From contig CAWAXW010000006.1 of NCBI GenBank assembly GCA_963786155.1, positions 744,001-808,000 of the forward strand: 64,000 nt of DNA. Reading direction: 5' to 3'. A model generated the notes under the pieces. It worked only from the letters and a program-made list of their open reading frames with translations. It did not search any database and was not told the DNA's origin. This DNA is from CAWAXW01 sp963786155 (GTDB lineage: Bacteria; Actinomycetota; CADDZG01; WHSQ01). A program made the translations under genes and the position numbers. Every line of letters begins with the position of its first letter. The first letter of the stretch is position 1. Positions 18,961 to 30,288 of this stretch are shown one piece after another.

Positions 18961-19944
18961 ATGTCTTCGCCACGGTTGGAGTCCGAGCAGATCGAGCGAG
19001 ATTCGCTGTCGCCGCAGGCCCAATTGGCCGCCGCCACCAAGGGGCGGGACCGGGACGAGCCGGAAGACGACATCCGGACCTGCTATCAGCGGGACCGGGA
19101 TCGGATCGTGCACTCGAAGGCATTCCGCCGGCTCGCGCACAAAACTCAAGTGTTCCTTGCTCCGGAGGGCGACCACTACCGGGTCCGCCTGACGCACACA
19201 CTCGAGGTGGCGCAGGTCGCTCGCACGATCGCCCGGGCGCTGCGGCTCAACGAGGATCTGGTCGAGGCGATCGGGCTGGGCCACGACCTCGGGCACACCC
19301 CCTTTGGCCACCAGGGCGAAGAGGTGGTCGCGAAGTTCATGCCGGGATTCCGTCACAACCTGCAGTCGGTGCGGATCGTCGAGGTGCTCGAAGATCTCAA
19401 CCTGACCTGGGAGGTGCGCGACGGGATCGCGAACCACACCTGGTCGATGCCGATGCCGGCGTCGCTCGAAGGCCAGATCGCGCGCTACGCAGATCGCATC
19501 GCGTATCTCAACCACGACATCGACGACGCCCAGCGGGCGGGCGTGTTGAGCGAGCGGGACCTCCCTCCGGCCACCGTCGATGTGCTGGGACACACCCAGG
19601 CCGAACGCATCCGCACGATGGTCGAGGACATCGTGCGCAGCAGCCGGGAACGCGACGAGATCGCGATGAGCCCCCGGGTGTTCGAGACGATGATCGGGAC
19701 GCGCGACTTCCTGTTCGAGCGGGTGTACCTCGGCCACGTGGCACCGGCCACCAAGCATGCCGTCCAGGCGGTGGTCTCCACCCTGCTGGAGCACCACGCC
19801 GCCCACCCGCCTCGTGACTCGCGGACCGATGACCCCCGGCAGGCTGCCGTGGACTACGTCTCGGGAATGACCGACCGCTTCGCCCTGCGGGCCTTCGAAG
19901 ATCTCGTGGGGACTCCTGCGAAGTTGCCCGGCCCACTAGGATGA
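18961..19944 (+). CDS. dgt: dGTPase-like deoxynucleotide triphosphohydrolase
   Basis: A 327-residue HD-domain protein. Family blocks are FRRLAHKTQVF, HTLEVAQVARTIARAL and the metal-binding GLGHDLGHTPFGHQGE, with a later VDVLGHTQAERIRTMVEDIV. Dgt-type enzymes hydrolyse dNTPs to deoxynucleosides and triphosphate. The gene sits 47 bases ahead of dnaG, the adjacency seen in many actinobacteria. Confidence 0.92.
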   Translation: MSSPRLESEQIERDSLSPQAQLAAATKGRDRDEPEDDIRTCYQRDRDRIVHSKAFRRLAHKTQVFLAPEGDHYRVRLTHTLEVAQVARTIARALRLNEDLVEAIGLGHDLGHTPFGHQGEEVVAKFMPGFRHNLQSVRIVEVLEDLNLTWEVRDGIANHTWSMPMPASLEGQIARYADRIAYLNHDIDDAQRAGVLSERDLPPATVDVLGHTQAERIRTMVEDIVRSSRERDEIAMSPRVFETMIGTRDFLFERVYLGHVAPATKHAVQAVVSTLLEHHAAHPPRDSRTDDPRQAAVDYVSGMTDRFALRAFEDLVGTPAKLPGPLG

Positions 19945-19991
19945 GGCCGCTTCCCCGGGCCCACTGACGGCGCGCGCTACGAGAGGGAAGC

Positions 19992-21793
19992 ATGGCGAGG
20001 ATCAAAGAAGACGACATCGACACCCTGCGCGAACGGGCAGACATCGTCGAGATCGTCTCGGGCTATACCGCGCTCAAGAAGTCCGGCGGCCACACCTTCA
20101 AGGGCTTGTGCCCATTCCACACCGAGAAGACCCCATCGTTCACAGTGGACACGGCCAAGTCGGTGTACTTCTGTTTCGGTTGCCAGGAGGGCGGCAATCT
20201 CTACAACTTCATCGAGAAGATCGAGAACCTCTCGTTCCCCGAAGCAGTCGAATGGCTCGCGCGCCGGCTGGGGGCCGAGCTCCACTACGAGGAATCGAGG
20301 CCCGGCGAGGAGGGGCGTCGCAATCTCAAGCAGCGCCTCCAGGAAGCGAATCGCCTCGCGGCCGAGTTCTTCCACCAGGCCCTGATCTCATCGCCCGAAG
20401 CCGACGAGGCCCGGCGCTACCTCATGTCCCGGAACTTCGAACGGGAGGTGGCGGTTCGCTGGAAGCTCGGCTATGCCCCGGGGCGGGACTCCCTCTACAA
20501 GCACCTCTTGAGCCGGCGATTCACGGCGGAGGAGATGCTCCAGGCGGACCTGGTCCGCAAGAGCGAGCGGGGCACCGGCTTCTACGACACCTTCCGCCAG
20601 AGGATCACCTTCCCGACCTGGGACCTCAACGGCAACGTCGTGGGCTTCGGGGGCCGGGCCCTGGGGGACACCCAGCCGAAATACCTCAATACCTCCGAGA
20701 CGCCCGTCTTCGTCAAGTCGCGAGTCATGTACGGGCTCGACCGCGCCAAGCGAACCCTTGCCCTCGACGCTCCCGCCCTCGTTGTCGAGGGCTACACGGA
20801 TGTGATCGCGCTGCACGAAGCGGGGATCCCACAAGCGGTCGCGACTAACGGTGTTGCGCTCGGCGACACGCATTTCGAACAACTCAAACGGTTCACGCAG
20901 CGCGTCATTCTGATGATGGACTCGGACCAAGCCGGTCAAGGTGCAACAGAACGAAGTTTCGGCGCACATCAACGCATCGGTGTCGAGGTTCTTGTCGCGC
21001 CATTGCCGGCCGGACGCGATCCTGCGGACGTCGTCTCGGGCGACGGAGTCGATGGGATTCACAAAGCGATCGATGCAGCGCGACCGTTGCTGGAATTCAA
21101 GCTCGAGCAATCGCTTGCGCGTCTTCCACTCGACACTCCCGAGGCACGATCGCGAGCGGTGGGGGCCGCAGCCGAGGTGCTAGGGTGGCACCCGGATCCG
21201 ATAGCGCGTCATGAGTATGCGTTCATGGCGGCGGAACGGATCGGAGTTGACCCGGGGGCGATCCAGCGAGCGCTAGGCGAACAAGCGGCGCGGGCTTCCG
21301 GTGCGGCGGGTGGAGATCGACGCGATGTCGAGCGTCGGTTGCCGGGGCATGTGAAAGTTGAACGAGAGGCGCTGCAATTGTTGCTGGCACAGGTCCAAGA
21401 CGTGGCCTCGTGGGCGGAGCGTGTTGACGACCGCGAATTCACATCGAACGTCCGCCGCGAAGTGTTCCGCGCCACGCGCGAAGCGGTCGACGGTGGGGTC
21501 GATATCGGACCCTCATTCGTCGAGGGTCTGTCCGACGATGCCCGGTCGCTTGTAACCGAGCTGCTGGTCGAGTCGCAGCCGCCTTCCGAAGACGACGATC
21601 TCTCGGCCCAGATGAACGAAGTGTTCACACGTTTGCAAGTCTTCGGCCTCGAGCGCGACATCAAGTCCCGACGGAATACGCTCCAGGACGTGAATCCGAT
21701 CGAGCAGCCCGAGCGCCACGACGAGCTCTTCACGGAGCTCGTGGGGCTCGAAGCCAAGCGCCGCGATCTGCTGAAGACGCTCAGAGGCGACCG

Positions 21794-21797
<4 letters not shown>
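19992..21797 (+). CDS. dnaG: DNA primase DnaG
   Basis: Primase of 601 residues, which lays RNA primers at the replication fork. The CHC2 zinc ribbon is CPFHTEKTPSF...CFGC at ~38-66. The catalytic TOPRIM domain follows with VVEGYTDVIALHEAG, ATNGVALG and MMDSDQAG. The C-terminal ~180 residues form the DnaB-interacting region. GAGAGGGAAGC precedes the ATG. The TGA overlaps the GTG of rpoD, placing primase and principal sigma factor in one macromolecular-synthesis-like operon. Confidence 0.95.
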
Positions 21798-23032
<1,235 letters not shown>

Positions 23033-23408
23033 CTGGGCGCTTAACGCGGGGCGGGGCGACCGACAGGCCGCTCGGATGCGAGTCCTTGCGCACGACGTCG
23101 CCCACCTTCGACGCACCCTCAGAAGCTAGGTCCTTCGCCTGCTGCACTCCGGTGCTCGCCGCGTCCTTAGCCTTACCCGTTGCCTTGCGGAATCCAGGAG
23201 ATGTGACGAGGTTGTCGTAGAGCCGCCGGAGCTGCTCGTAGCGCTCCTCACCGGCCTTGGATCCCAACACGTAACCCGCTCCGAATCCGATGAGCAGCCC
23301 GAGCCGACCTCGCATGATGCCTCCCCTTATGTCGATCGCTGTGATCGAAACCATAAAGCCGAAGCCACGGGGCGGCATCTGCCGGCGTTTAGGATGCGGG
23401 CATCCCGA

Positions 23409-23482
23409 TCCGGGGTAGCTCAGTTTGGCAGAGCGCTCGACTGTTAATCGAGATGTCGCCGGTTCGAGCCCGGCCCCCGGAG
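23409..23482 (+). tRNA. tRNA-Asn (GTT)
   Basis: Full cloverleaf: acceptor TCCGGGG pairs with CCCCGGA, with G as discriminator base. The D-arm contains TAGCTCAGTTTGGCAGAGC. The anticodon stem is CTCGA/TCGAG around CTGTTAA, with GTT at 23,443-23,445. The T-arm is GCCGGTTCGAGCCCGGC. No CCA is encoded. Confidence 0.95.
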
Positions 23483-23693
23483 CTTATTTCTTCCTGAGGA
23501 ACTCGAATCTCAGGCCTGTAGTTCCTGTCAGTTCTTGGCTCGAACATGCCCCTTTTTTCACCGTTCGTCCCCCTAGTCACCCCCTTTCGGGTGGCGTTCT
23601 CCCCACGTTGGGGGTCTTGTTCTTAACGTGGCTAGGTGTCACTATCGTTCAGCTTGTTAAGAACTGTTAAAGATGAGACAGACCGGGGAGAAC
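23483..23693 (+). other. Intergenic region between tRNA-Asn and sigma factor, with two small hairpins
   Basis: This stretch of about 210 bases holds no gene. CCTGAG...CTCAGG (23,493-23,514) can fold just behind the tRNA. CCCCACGTTGGGG at 23,601-23,613, followed by TCTTGTTCTT, resembles a weak intrinsic terminator. The promoter of the sigma-factor gene must lie in the remainder, but I see no confident -35/-10 pair. Confidence 0.3.
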
Positions 23694-24383
23694 ATGGAAC
23701 AGATCATCCTGCCGGGCGACCGGCAGGCAGGGGACGAAGAGCTCAAGGCACGGGAGTCCGAGCTATGGGCGACGTGGACGGCCACCGGTGACACGGCGGC
23801 CCGGGACGACCTCGTGCGCCTGTACCTGCCGCTGGTGGAGTACCTGGCCAACCAACTCGGCAGATTTGTCCCGTCGTCCTACAGGCCCGACCTCTACGGT
23901 TTCGGAGTGATCGGGTTGATGGACGCGGTGGACAAGTTCAAGCCGGAGCTGGGCTACGCGTTCAGGACCTACGGAGCACTCAGGATCCGAGGAGCCATGA
24001 GCGACGGGATCCGCAAACTCAACTGGCTCCCGCGGGGAGCCGGGCAGAGGGCCAGCCGCATCATCGAGAAGATCATCCCGATCGACTTCCAGACGGCGAC
24101 CACGCCGATCGGGGTTCGTCTCCAGGACACGCTGCACGACCCGAACCAGGCCAGCACCACCGAGGGGCTCGAGCTCACGGCCGATCACGAAGAGGTCGTA
24201 GAAGCGATCGCTTCACTGCCCGACAGAGAGCGAAGGGTGATCGTGGAGTACTACTTCGACCGTCGGAAGCTCGCCGACATAGGCGCCGACCTGGGCGTAA
24301 CCGAATCGAGGGCTTGTCAGATCCACCGCGCGGCCCTCGTTCTGCTGCGCGACATCTTGGTGCAGCAGCGCCAGACCGCCTAG
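23694..24383 (+). CDS. Alternative sigma factor, FliA/WhiG family
   Basis: A sigma-70 protein of about 229 residues with regions 2, 3 and 4 and no region 1. Region 2: RDDLVRLYLPLVEYLANQLG and RTYGALRIRGAMSDGIRKLN, the FliA/WhiG form of the -10 element reader. Region 4: LPDRERRVIVEYYFDRRKLA and VTESRACQIHRAAL. I prefer the ATG at 23,694 because GGGGAG stands just before it; an in-frame ATG at 23,673 would add seven residues. In streptomycetes WhiG drives sporulation, elsewhere FliA drives motility. Neither gene set is visible here. Confidence 0.85.
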   Translation: MEQIILPGDRQAGDEELKARESELWATWTATGDTAARDDLVRLYLPLVEYLANQLGRFVPSSYRPDLYGFGVIGLMDAVDKFKPELGYAFRTYGALRIRGAMSDGIRKLNWLPRGAGQRASRIIEKIIPIDFQTATTPIGVRLQDTLHDPNQASTTEGLELTADHEEVVEAIASLPDRERRVIVEYYFDRRKLADIGADLGVTESRACQIHRAALVLLRDILVQQRQTA

Positions 24384-24388
24384 CCCTT

Positions 24389-25516
24389 TTACTTAGGGGC
24401 GTCGGCGTAGCGCAGGATGTCGAAGCCGCGCTGCAGGTCGATCGAGTAGACGATGTCGTTGGTCAGCCACTCGACGGCCGCGGCGTTGCCCCCATGTGGG
24501 AGGAACCAACCCTTCTCGGAGATCTTGCCCTTCGAGCTGACGTCCATGAAGCGGGTGCCGTGATTGAAGAAGGTCACGGCGACGAGCCCGCCGTTGTTGA
24601 AGGTCGGGTGATGCTCGAACCAGTGCGTCGAGCAACCGAAGGTGTTCCCTGAAGGGGGACTGCCGTCGACGTAGGTGCCGCTCTTCGGCCTGAACGTGTC
24701 GGTGATCTTGAAAGCCTTGCCCTGACGCCATCCCGTCGTGTCCCAGACCTTGAAGGCGCCGCTCGTGTCGTCGCAGCGAGCATCCGCCGCAGGCAGCCAG
24801 GTCTCGCCCGTCGAGAGCACGAAGCGATCCTTGCCCATGCCGGGCCACTTACTGGTGTGGATGAACTCGCCGTTCGGCATCCCGACTGCGAGCAACTTCG
24901 GCTTTGCGGGGTTGCGGGTGTCGAGCACCTGCAAAGGGTCGCTCGACGTAAGCACGACGCCCGGAGCGACCTCGTTCACGTCGTGCGAGTTCCCGGTCGG
25001 CATCCCATCGCCCCACGAGTTCGGGAGTTTCACGGGGTTCGCAGGGTCGCGCAGGTCGATGATGTAACCGTCGCTGCCATAGAGCCACTTGCAGTTCTGC
25101 AGACAGGACATCGTGTGCTGTCCGGCCCCATTCAGCACGGCGAGCTCAGTCGGGTTCGTCTTGTCCTCGACGTCCCAGATGTGGAGCCGGCTCTGGGGCA
25201 GCTCCTCCGAGAAAATCATGATCTTGTTGTTCCCGTCGACGTCCTCGTTCTCGAAATAGAAGCCGAAGGGGACGGTGGTCAGGAGAGCGGGGCTCAGCGG
25301 ATCCGAGACGTCGTAGATCGAGAAGTTCCGCCACGAGGTGACGTACATGTGCTTGCCGATGATCTTGGCGCCCGAGGCCGTCCCAAGATCGAACGGCACG
25401 TAGTCGATCCACTCGACATTGTCGGAGCTATAGCCGCCGGCAGTGGGGCCGGCCCCCGCAGGGGCTCCAGCCAGAAGCAGAGCCGCGACGAAAAAGACGG
25501 CGAGCGCTCGCGTCAA
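24389..25516 (-). CDS. Secreted LVIVD-repeat beta-propeller protein
   Basis: A 375-residue protein with a signal peptide (ALAVFFVAALLLAGAPAGAG) and repeated segments of the LVIVD type, each ending in a 'xxDxxDPxxP' phrase: IYDVSDPLSPALLT, IWDVEDKTNPTELA, IIDLRDPANPVKLP, VLDTRNPAKPKLLA. Such repeats fold into surface or periplasmic beta-propellers. C-terminal residues include GWFLPHGGNAAAVEWL. The start is TTG; an ATG ten bases upstream lies in another frame. It converges on the sigma-factor gene with a five-base gap. Ligand unknown. Confidence 0.75.
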   Translation of the reverse strand: MTRALAVFFVAALLLAGAPAGAGPTAGGYSSDNVEWIDYVPFDLGTASGAKIIGKHMYVTSWRNFSIYDVSDPLSPALLTTVPFGFYFENEDVDGNNKIMIFSEELPQSRLHIWDVEDKTNPTELAVLNGAGQHTMSCLQNCKWLYGSDGYIIDLRDPANPVKLPNSWGDGMPTGNSHDVNEVAPGVVLTSSDPLQVLDTRNPAKPKLLAVGMPNGEFIHTSKWPGMGKDRFVLSTGETWLPAADARCDDTSGAFKVWDTTGWRQGKAFKITDTFRPKSGTYVDGSPPSGNTFGCSTHWFEHHPTFNNGGLVAVTFFNHGTRFMDVSSKGKISEKGWFLPHGGNAAAVEWLTNDIVYSIDLQRGFDILRYADAPK

Positions 25517-25579
25517 TCCTCATGCCGCAGGAGTTCTCCCCCCTGGGCTCGGCTCCTGCCCCGCCCGTAGGCGAACGTT

Positions 25580-26248
25580 CTAGGCGGCGATGGCGCGGTT
25601 GCTCTCGACCCCGTCGAGAAGCTTCCACACCGCGGCCGCGCCGGCTTTCGCTCCGGCCTCGGCCTCTGCCATCTCTTCCTCGTTTCGCGTGAGCGTCGCG
25701 ATCGCGTCCGCAAGCTCCGCAGAGTGCTCCACGTCCATCTCCGCGTGCAGCTCGAAGTACTCGACTCCCGGCCCGTCGATCCCGTAGCGCGAGCGCAACC
25801 CGTCGGCCTTCGTGCGCGCGACTTCCGGAGTCTGCGACTCGTAGCCGAACAGCATCCCGAGGGCGTAGGGGAGTGACCCCTCGCCCGTCCCGGCGCGGAA
25901 AGCGGCGATGCAGTCGGTGGTCTCGGGCGACGTCGCGGCCCCCTCGATCGGCTCCGTGGCATCCACAGCCTCGGCGAACGCGCGCCACAGTGAGGCATGG
26001 TCTCCGTCGACTTCGTCGGCGAGGTTGTGGCGAACGATCTGCTGCGCGGCGCCGATCGGAAGCCGGGCAGCCAGCGTCTCCAGATAAGAGGGGAAGGCAC
26101 GAACGTGCTTGTAATACTGCTCGGAGTAATGGGCAAGATCGTCCCGGGTCAGAGTCCCCTCGACCCACGCCTGATAGAAGGGGTGGTCGAGCAGCCGGTG
26201 CTCGTTCGTGGCCTTGATGAGCCTCTCCCGCACGATCTCTTGATCCAT
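25580..26248 (-). CDS. CADD/heme-oxygenase-fold di-iron protein, possible pABA synthase
   Basis: A 222-residue all-helical protein. Metal-ligand motifs of the CADD/UndA/PqqC-like fold are present: YYKHVRAFP, HNLADEVDGDH and ELHAEMDVEHS. Chlamydial CADD and relatives make p-aminobenzoate for folate by an oxygen-dependent reaction that consumes their own tyrosine. The motif set fits that group best, but an oxidase of another substrate is possible. GGGAGGG stands four bases ahead of the ATG. No folate genes lie nearby. Confidence 0.65.
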   Translation of the reverse strand: MDQEIVRERLIKATNEHRLLDHPFYQAWVEGTLTRDDLAHYSEQYYKHVRAFPSYLETLAARLPIGAAQQIVRHNLADEVDGDHASLWRAFAEAVDATEPIEGAATSPETTDCIAAFRAGTGEGSLPYALGMLFGYESQTPEVARTKADGLRSRYGIDGPGVEYFELHAEMDVEHSAELADAIATLTRNEEEMAEAEAGAKAGAAAVWKLLDGVESNRAIAA

Positions 26249-26427
26249 GTATCCCTCCCTGATAGGCGCCCGATGGCGAGCGAAACTAACCGAGCCGGAC
26301 GGAAGGCGTCCATAAGCTCGCCGGATTTCGCGCTCTCACGCCCCCCGACGCCCGGCCGCTCCGAAAGGGACTCGTGCGCTCGCGGCGAACCATTAGTTAG
26401 CGCCCACCCCATTTCCCGGAGGTTCAA

Positions 26428-27986
26428 ATGAGACGACTATTAGGCGTCGGCATCTTGCTCGCCTTGCTCCTGACTGCTCTCCCTGCGGGAGCCGTTGAGG
26501 CCCACCAAGCGACCAATGAGGTCGTCACGAACCCGGACGACGGCACCGAGATCGCCATCACCGTCTTCCAGCCGGCCGGAGCCAGCGCGACCTCCCAGGT
26601 ACCCGTGATCCTTCACTCGCATGGATGGGGCGGCAGCCGGGAGACCACGATCGACGGCGAAGCGAAGGCTTATCTCGATGCGGGGTTCGGCGTGGTGAGC
26701 ATCGACCAGCGCGGCCACGGCGAGAGCGGTGGACAAGCAACCGTGCAAGACCCAGAGCGCGAGACCGAGGACATCAAGGCGGTCATCGACTTCGTAGCCG
26801 GTCTCGATTGGGTCGCCCTCGACGCCCCGAACGACCCCGTGCTCGGCGCGGTCGGCGTGAGCTACGGCGGCGGCTTCCAGACAATGACGGCGCTCGACGA
26901 GATCGCAGACGAGGGCAAGACCCGTTTCAACGCTCTTGCGCCACAGATCACGTGGTACGACCTTCCCGAGAGCCTTGCTCCGCAGAAAGTCGTTCGCACG
27001 GCTTGGAACGTCCTCCTCTTCGCCGTCGGGGCTGGCATGGTCCCGCAGTACATCCACGAGGGTTTCGCGTGGGGAGTGCGACCGGACAGTGGCCCGACGG
27101 GACGCTCTACGACCAACCCGTTCCCAATGCCCCGAACCTCGATGCGATCTTCGCCGAGCACAGCCCCAAGGCGTTCGTGAAGCGCGGCATCCAGATCAAC
27201 ATCCCGATCCTTATCCGGCAGGGCGCGAGCGACAATCTGTTCGACCTCAATGAAGGTCTGAACATCTTCCACAAGGCGCTCACCGACAAGGCTCGAAAGG
27301 AGAGCTTCTTCGTCTCCTACAACGGAGGCCACGCGTTCCCGAACGCGGCCCCCCCGGGTGAGCCGGTCGACGTCCAGCTCGGCACCGGCGTCGATGCCTG
27401 CACCGACTTCACGGAGACGACCATCGAGTTCTTCAGCCGAGTTTTCAACGATGACTCCACGAAGTCCGTGCTCCCGAGCCGGTACAACCTCACCGCTCTC
27501 GACAGCACCACCTGTATCCGAACCGATCACCTCGGTCAGGCCAAGCCGATCGCGGTCGATCCAGTAGGTGCGGGCGCCCTCGTTACCACTGCGGGTGGAG
27601 GGGCTCCGCTCCAGATCGAGGTTGCCAAGGGCCCCCTCACGCTCGGTGGAGTCCCAACGCTGTCCGGAAAGGTGACTTCCGCGGCCCTCGACGGCCGCGC
27701 GTTCTTCGGTCTTGCCGTCGGGACCACCCCCGCGGATGCCCGCGTCATACAGAACAACCTGCTTCCGCTGCGGTGTGCCCTGCCGGTCGTGGACTCCGCC
27801 TTCGATATCGAGCTCCCCGGCGTCGCGGCCAAAATCGCGGAGGGCCAGAACCTCTATCTGACCGTGACGCCCGTCTCCGACATGTTCTTCGGCCATGCCT
27901 CCAGGACACCCGGGGCATTGGTGCTAACCGGCCTGAAGCTCACCCTTCCCACGCCGGGATCAACCGGTTCAGGCAGGAATAGTTGA
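26428..27986 (+). CDS. Secreted alpha/beta hydrolase, CocE/acyl-peptidase-like (one frameshift)
   Basis: A signal peptide (RRLLGVGILLALLLTALPAG) is followed by an alpha/beta hydrolase: HSHGWGGSR (oxyanion side), DQRGHGESGG, and the nucleophile elbow GVSYGGGFQ with the catalytic Ser. After a frame change near 27,070 (GCGTGGGGAGTGCG, a G-run) the chain continues ATGQWPDGTLYDQPVPNA, with an acid/His region (IRQGASDNLFDLNEG, NGGHAFPN). It ends in a ~170-residue C-terminal beta-rich domain like that of X-Pro dipeptidyl peptidases or CocE esterases. Total ~519 residues. CGGAGG precedes the ATG. Opens the long exported-protein run. Confidence 0.75.
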
Positions 27987-28040
27987 GTCTCCGGCGTATT
28001 CATGGGCATTCGAGCTGATCTGACTGCAGGGAGTCTGGAA

Positions 28041-28436
28041 ATGAAGGGTGGGGCACGTTCCACGGGCGCGGTGGTGATGTTGACCGCGTGTTTGCTCATC
28101 CTCAGCTTGCTCGGCCCGGCCCCGAGCATGGCCCAAGACGTCGGCACGCCCGCCGGGGTTCTGGCGCCTCCCGACGGCGCCAACAACGGCTTCGCGCCGA
28201 ACAACATCGTGATCGCTCAGGGCGGGAGCGTCGACGTCGTTGGTGCCGATCTGCAGTCGCACAACCTCGCTTGCATCAAGCGCAATCGGAAGACCAAATT
28301 GCCTCTTTGCCAATCGGAGTACGCAGCCGCCGGCGAGACCAAACGTGTCGAGGGCGTCGAGAACCTGAAGGCGGGCGCCTACCAACTCATGTGCCAGCTG
28401 CACCCCAGCATGATCGTCGACTTGACCGTCCTTTGA
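28041..28436 (+). CDS. Exported cupredoxin (type 1 copper protein)
   Basis: A small secreted blue-copper-like protein of about 131 residues. After a signal peptide ending near PSMAQ the mature part contains the type-1 copper ligands in canonical order: a His in LQSHNLAC and the C-terminal C-x2-H-x2-M in MCQLHPSM. Such proteins carry single electrons outside the membrane. I chose ATG 28,041 (GGGAG upstream) over 28,002. It is directly followed by the quinoprotein gene, so an electron-acceptor role is plausible, though not shown. Confidence 0.75.
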   Translation: MKGGARSTGAVVMLTACLLILSLLGPAPSMAQDVGTPAGVLAPPDGANNGFAPNNIVIAQGGSVDVVGADLQSHNLACIKRNRKTKLPLCQSEYAAAGETKRVEGVENLKAGAYQLMCQLHPSMIVDLTVL

Positions 28437-28452
28437 ACCGAGGGAGTCCTTG

Positions 28453-30273
28453 ATGTCCAAGAGCCGCCGGATACTCCGATCGACGTTGACCCTGCTGACC
28501 GCGGTGAGCGTTGTGATTCCCGCGCAGTCGGCGGGCGCACAGGAGGCGCTCGAGGAGAGCGATCTTTCTTACGAGGTGGTCGTCGAAGCGACGAACGAGC
28601 CGCTGGCACTCGAGATCGCACCGGACGGTCGCCTGATATGGGGTGAGCGCGACGGCACGATCAACGTTCTGACTCCTGCGGGCGTGCGCATCTTGGCGGC
28701 GGAGCTGCGTCCGTCCGGGAACCTTTGCACTACTTGCGAACAAGAGCCCGGGTCGGCTGCCACGAACGATCGCTTGGGAGTTGGCGGCCTGGAAGAGGGC
28801 GGGTTGCACGGCCTATTGCTGCACCGCGATTTCGAGAAGAACAACAAGATCTTCGTGTACCGATCCATCTCTGGCACTCGCAAGGAAGTTGCGCCCGGGC
28901 TGTTCTGGGGAGAGTTCCACCTCTCGACTTTCGAGCTGAACCCCCAATCGAACATGATCGACATGTCGTCGGAGAAGGTCATCCTGAAAGTTCCGGCCGA
29001 GTGGGATCACTGCTGCCACTACGGCGGCGACCTCGACTATCTGCCCGACGGGACCATCACGCTCACGGTCGGGGACGACGTGCCGGCCTCGTCTTCGGGT
29101 GGATACGGCCCTCGCGACCACACCAAGCCGTGGCTCAACGGTGAGTTGACGGCGGCCAATCCGGCGGATCCTCGCGGGAAGATCCTGCGGTTCAACGAGG
29201 ACGGATCGGTACCCGACGGCAGCGTCAAAGGTGTGCGCGCGAACCCGTTCATCGGTATGGAGGGTTACAACCCCTACATCAAGGACACACGTAAGAACGT
29301 CTACGTCGGCAAGCGCGCGGGCAAGCCCGGCGACGGCTGGATCGAGTTCGATCCCTATGTCTACGCGATGGGCTTCAAGCAGCCGTGGCGCGCCGTCGTA
29401 CACCCGACGACCGGGACGATGTACGTCTCCGACGTCGGTCCCGATGCCGGCGTCGACGACCCGAAGCGGGGCAAGGCCGGCTACGAGGAGATCAACAGGG
29501 TCCCGTTCGGGGGCGGCACGCACCACGGGTGGCCGCGTTGCATCGGACCGAACTGGCCTTACAGGGACGTCAACTGGAAGACCTTGAAGGTCGGCAAGTG
29601 GCTGGACTGCTCGGCGGATGCCGTCGTCGCCCGGCCCATCGGTGCCCACGGCCGGTCGAAGACGATGGCAGGCATGTCGGGTGCGGTCCTCTACTACCCG
29701 TCGGCGGTTTCGAAGAAGTGGCCGGTGGTCGGCTCGGGTGGAAAGACGAGCGAGCCTGTTGCGTTCTACCCCGCCGAAACCAAAGGTCCGCTGCGCTTGC
29801 CGAAGCGATACAACGACCGCCTTCTGATGCTGGAGTGGAGCCGCAACTACATACTGAGCATCGGCAGCGATCCCGCCACCGGCGATCTGAACCTCAACAA
29901 CAAAGACATGTGGATCGTGACGCCGCCGAAGTACTCCGTGAACCCCGGTACGAGCAACCCTCAGGGGATCGCATCGGCACAGCAGGGGCGCTTCATGGCT
30001 CCCGCCGACGGCAAGGTGGGCCCCGACGGCGCCTTCTACTTCATCGAGTACGGCGCGTTCTACTACGCCGGTGTGAACGGCCGGGTAAGCCGCATCAAGT
30101 GCGCCGGCTGTATGCCGTCCAACCTGGCCAGGAACTACGGGCTCGAACCGGAGACCTCGTTGTCGGGTGCGGCATTGCCCGCCGAGAAGGGCAGCGCGTT
30201 CCCAGTGACCATCGGCCTGGCGTTCGTCCTGGCAACCATCGGCATCGTGAGGCGCCGTCGCCTCGTTGCATAG
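28453..30273 (+). CDS. Membrane-anchored glucose/sorbosone-dehydrogenase-like quinoprotein
   Basis: A 606-residue exported protein. Residues ~1-27 are a signal peptide. A six-bladed propeller of the PQQ-dependent sugar (GSDH) type follows: EIAPDGRLIWGERDG, EEGGLHGLLLHRDFEKNNKI, HYGGDLDYLPDGTI, ADPRGKILRFNEDG, NRVPFGGGTHHGWPRC and DGAFYFIEYG. The C-terminus is a TM helix plus RRRRLVA. Extra cysteines occur (LCTTCE, HCCHYGG, CAGCM). Start: GGGAG six bases ahead of ATG 28,453. Flanked by cupredoxins, so soluble-substrate oxidation with copper-protein acceptors is a reasonable inference. PQQ genes are not in the window. Confidence 0.8.
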   Translation: MSKSRRILRSTLTLLTAVSVVIPAQSAGAQEALEESDLSYEVVVEATNEPLALEIAPDGRLIWGERDGTINVLTPAGVRILAAELRPSGNLCTTCEQEPGSAATNDRLGVGGLEEGGLHGLLLHRDFEKNNKIFVYRSISGTRKEVAPGLFWGEFHLSTFELNPQSNMIDMSSEKVILKVPAEWDHCCHYGGDLDYLPDGTITLTVGDDVPASSSGGYGPRDHTKPWLNGELTAANPADPRGKILRFNEDGSVPDGSVKGVRANPFIGMEGYNPYIKDTRKNVYVGKRAGKPGDGWIEFDPYVYAMGFKQPWRAVVHPTTGTMYVSDVGPDAGVDDPKRGKAGYEEINRVPFGGGTHHGWPRCIGPNWPYRDVNWKTLKVGKWLDCSADAVVARPIGAHGRSKTMAGMSGAVLYYPSAVSKKWPVVGSGGKTSEPVAFYPAETKGPLRLPKRYNDRLLMLEWSRNYILSIGSDPATGDLNLNNKDMWIVTPPKYSVNPGTSNPQGIASAQQGRFMAPADGKVGPDGAFYFIEYGAFYYAGVNGRVSRIKCAGCMPSNLARNYGLEPETSLSGAALPAEKGSAFPVTIGLAFVLATIGIVRRRRLVA

Positions 30274-30288
30274 TGCTCAGCTGAGCGC

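Noticed and set aside
23694..24383. Proof of motility or sporulation from the WhiG/FliA-type sigma factor
   Set aside because: No flagellar, chemotaxis or whi genes are visible in the window, so the regulon cannot be stated.
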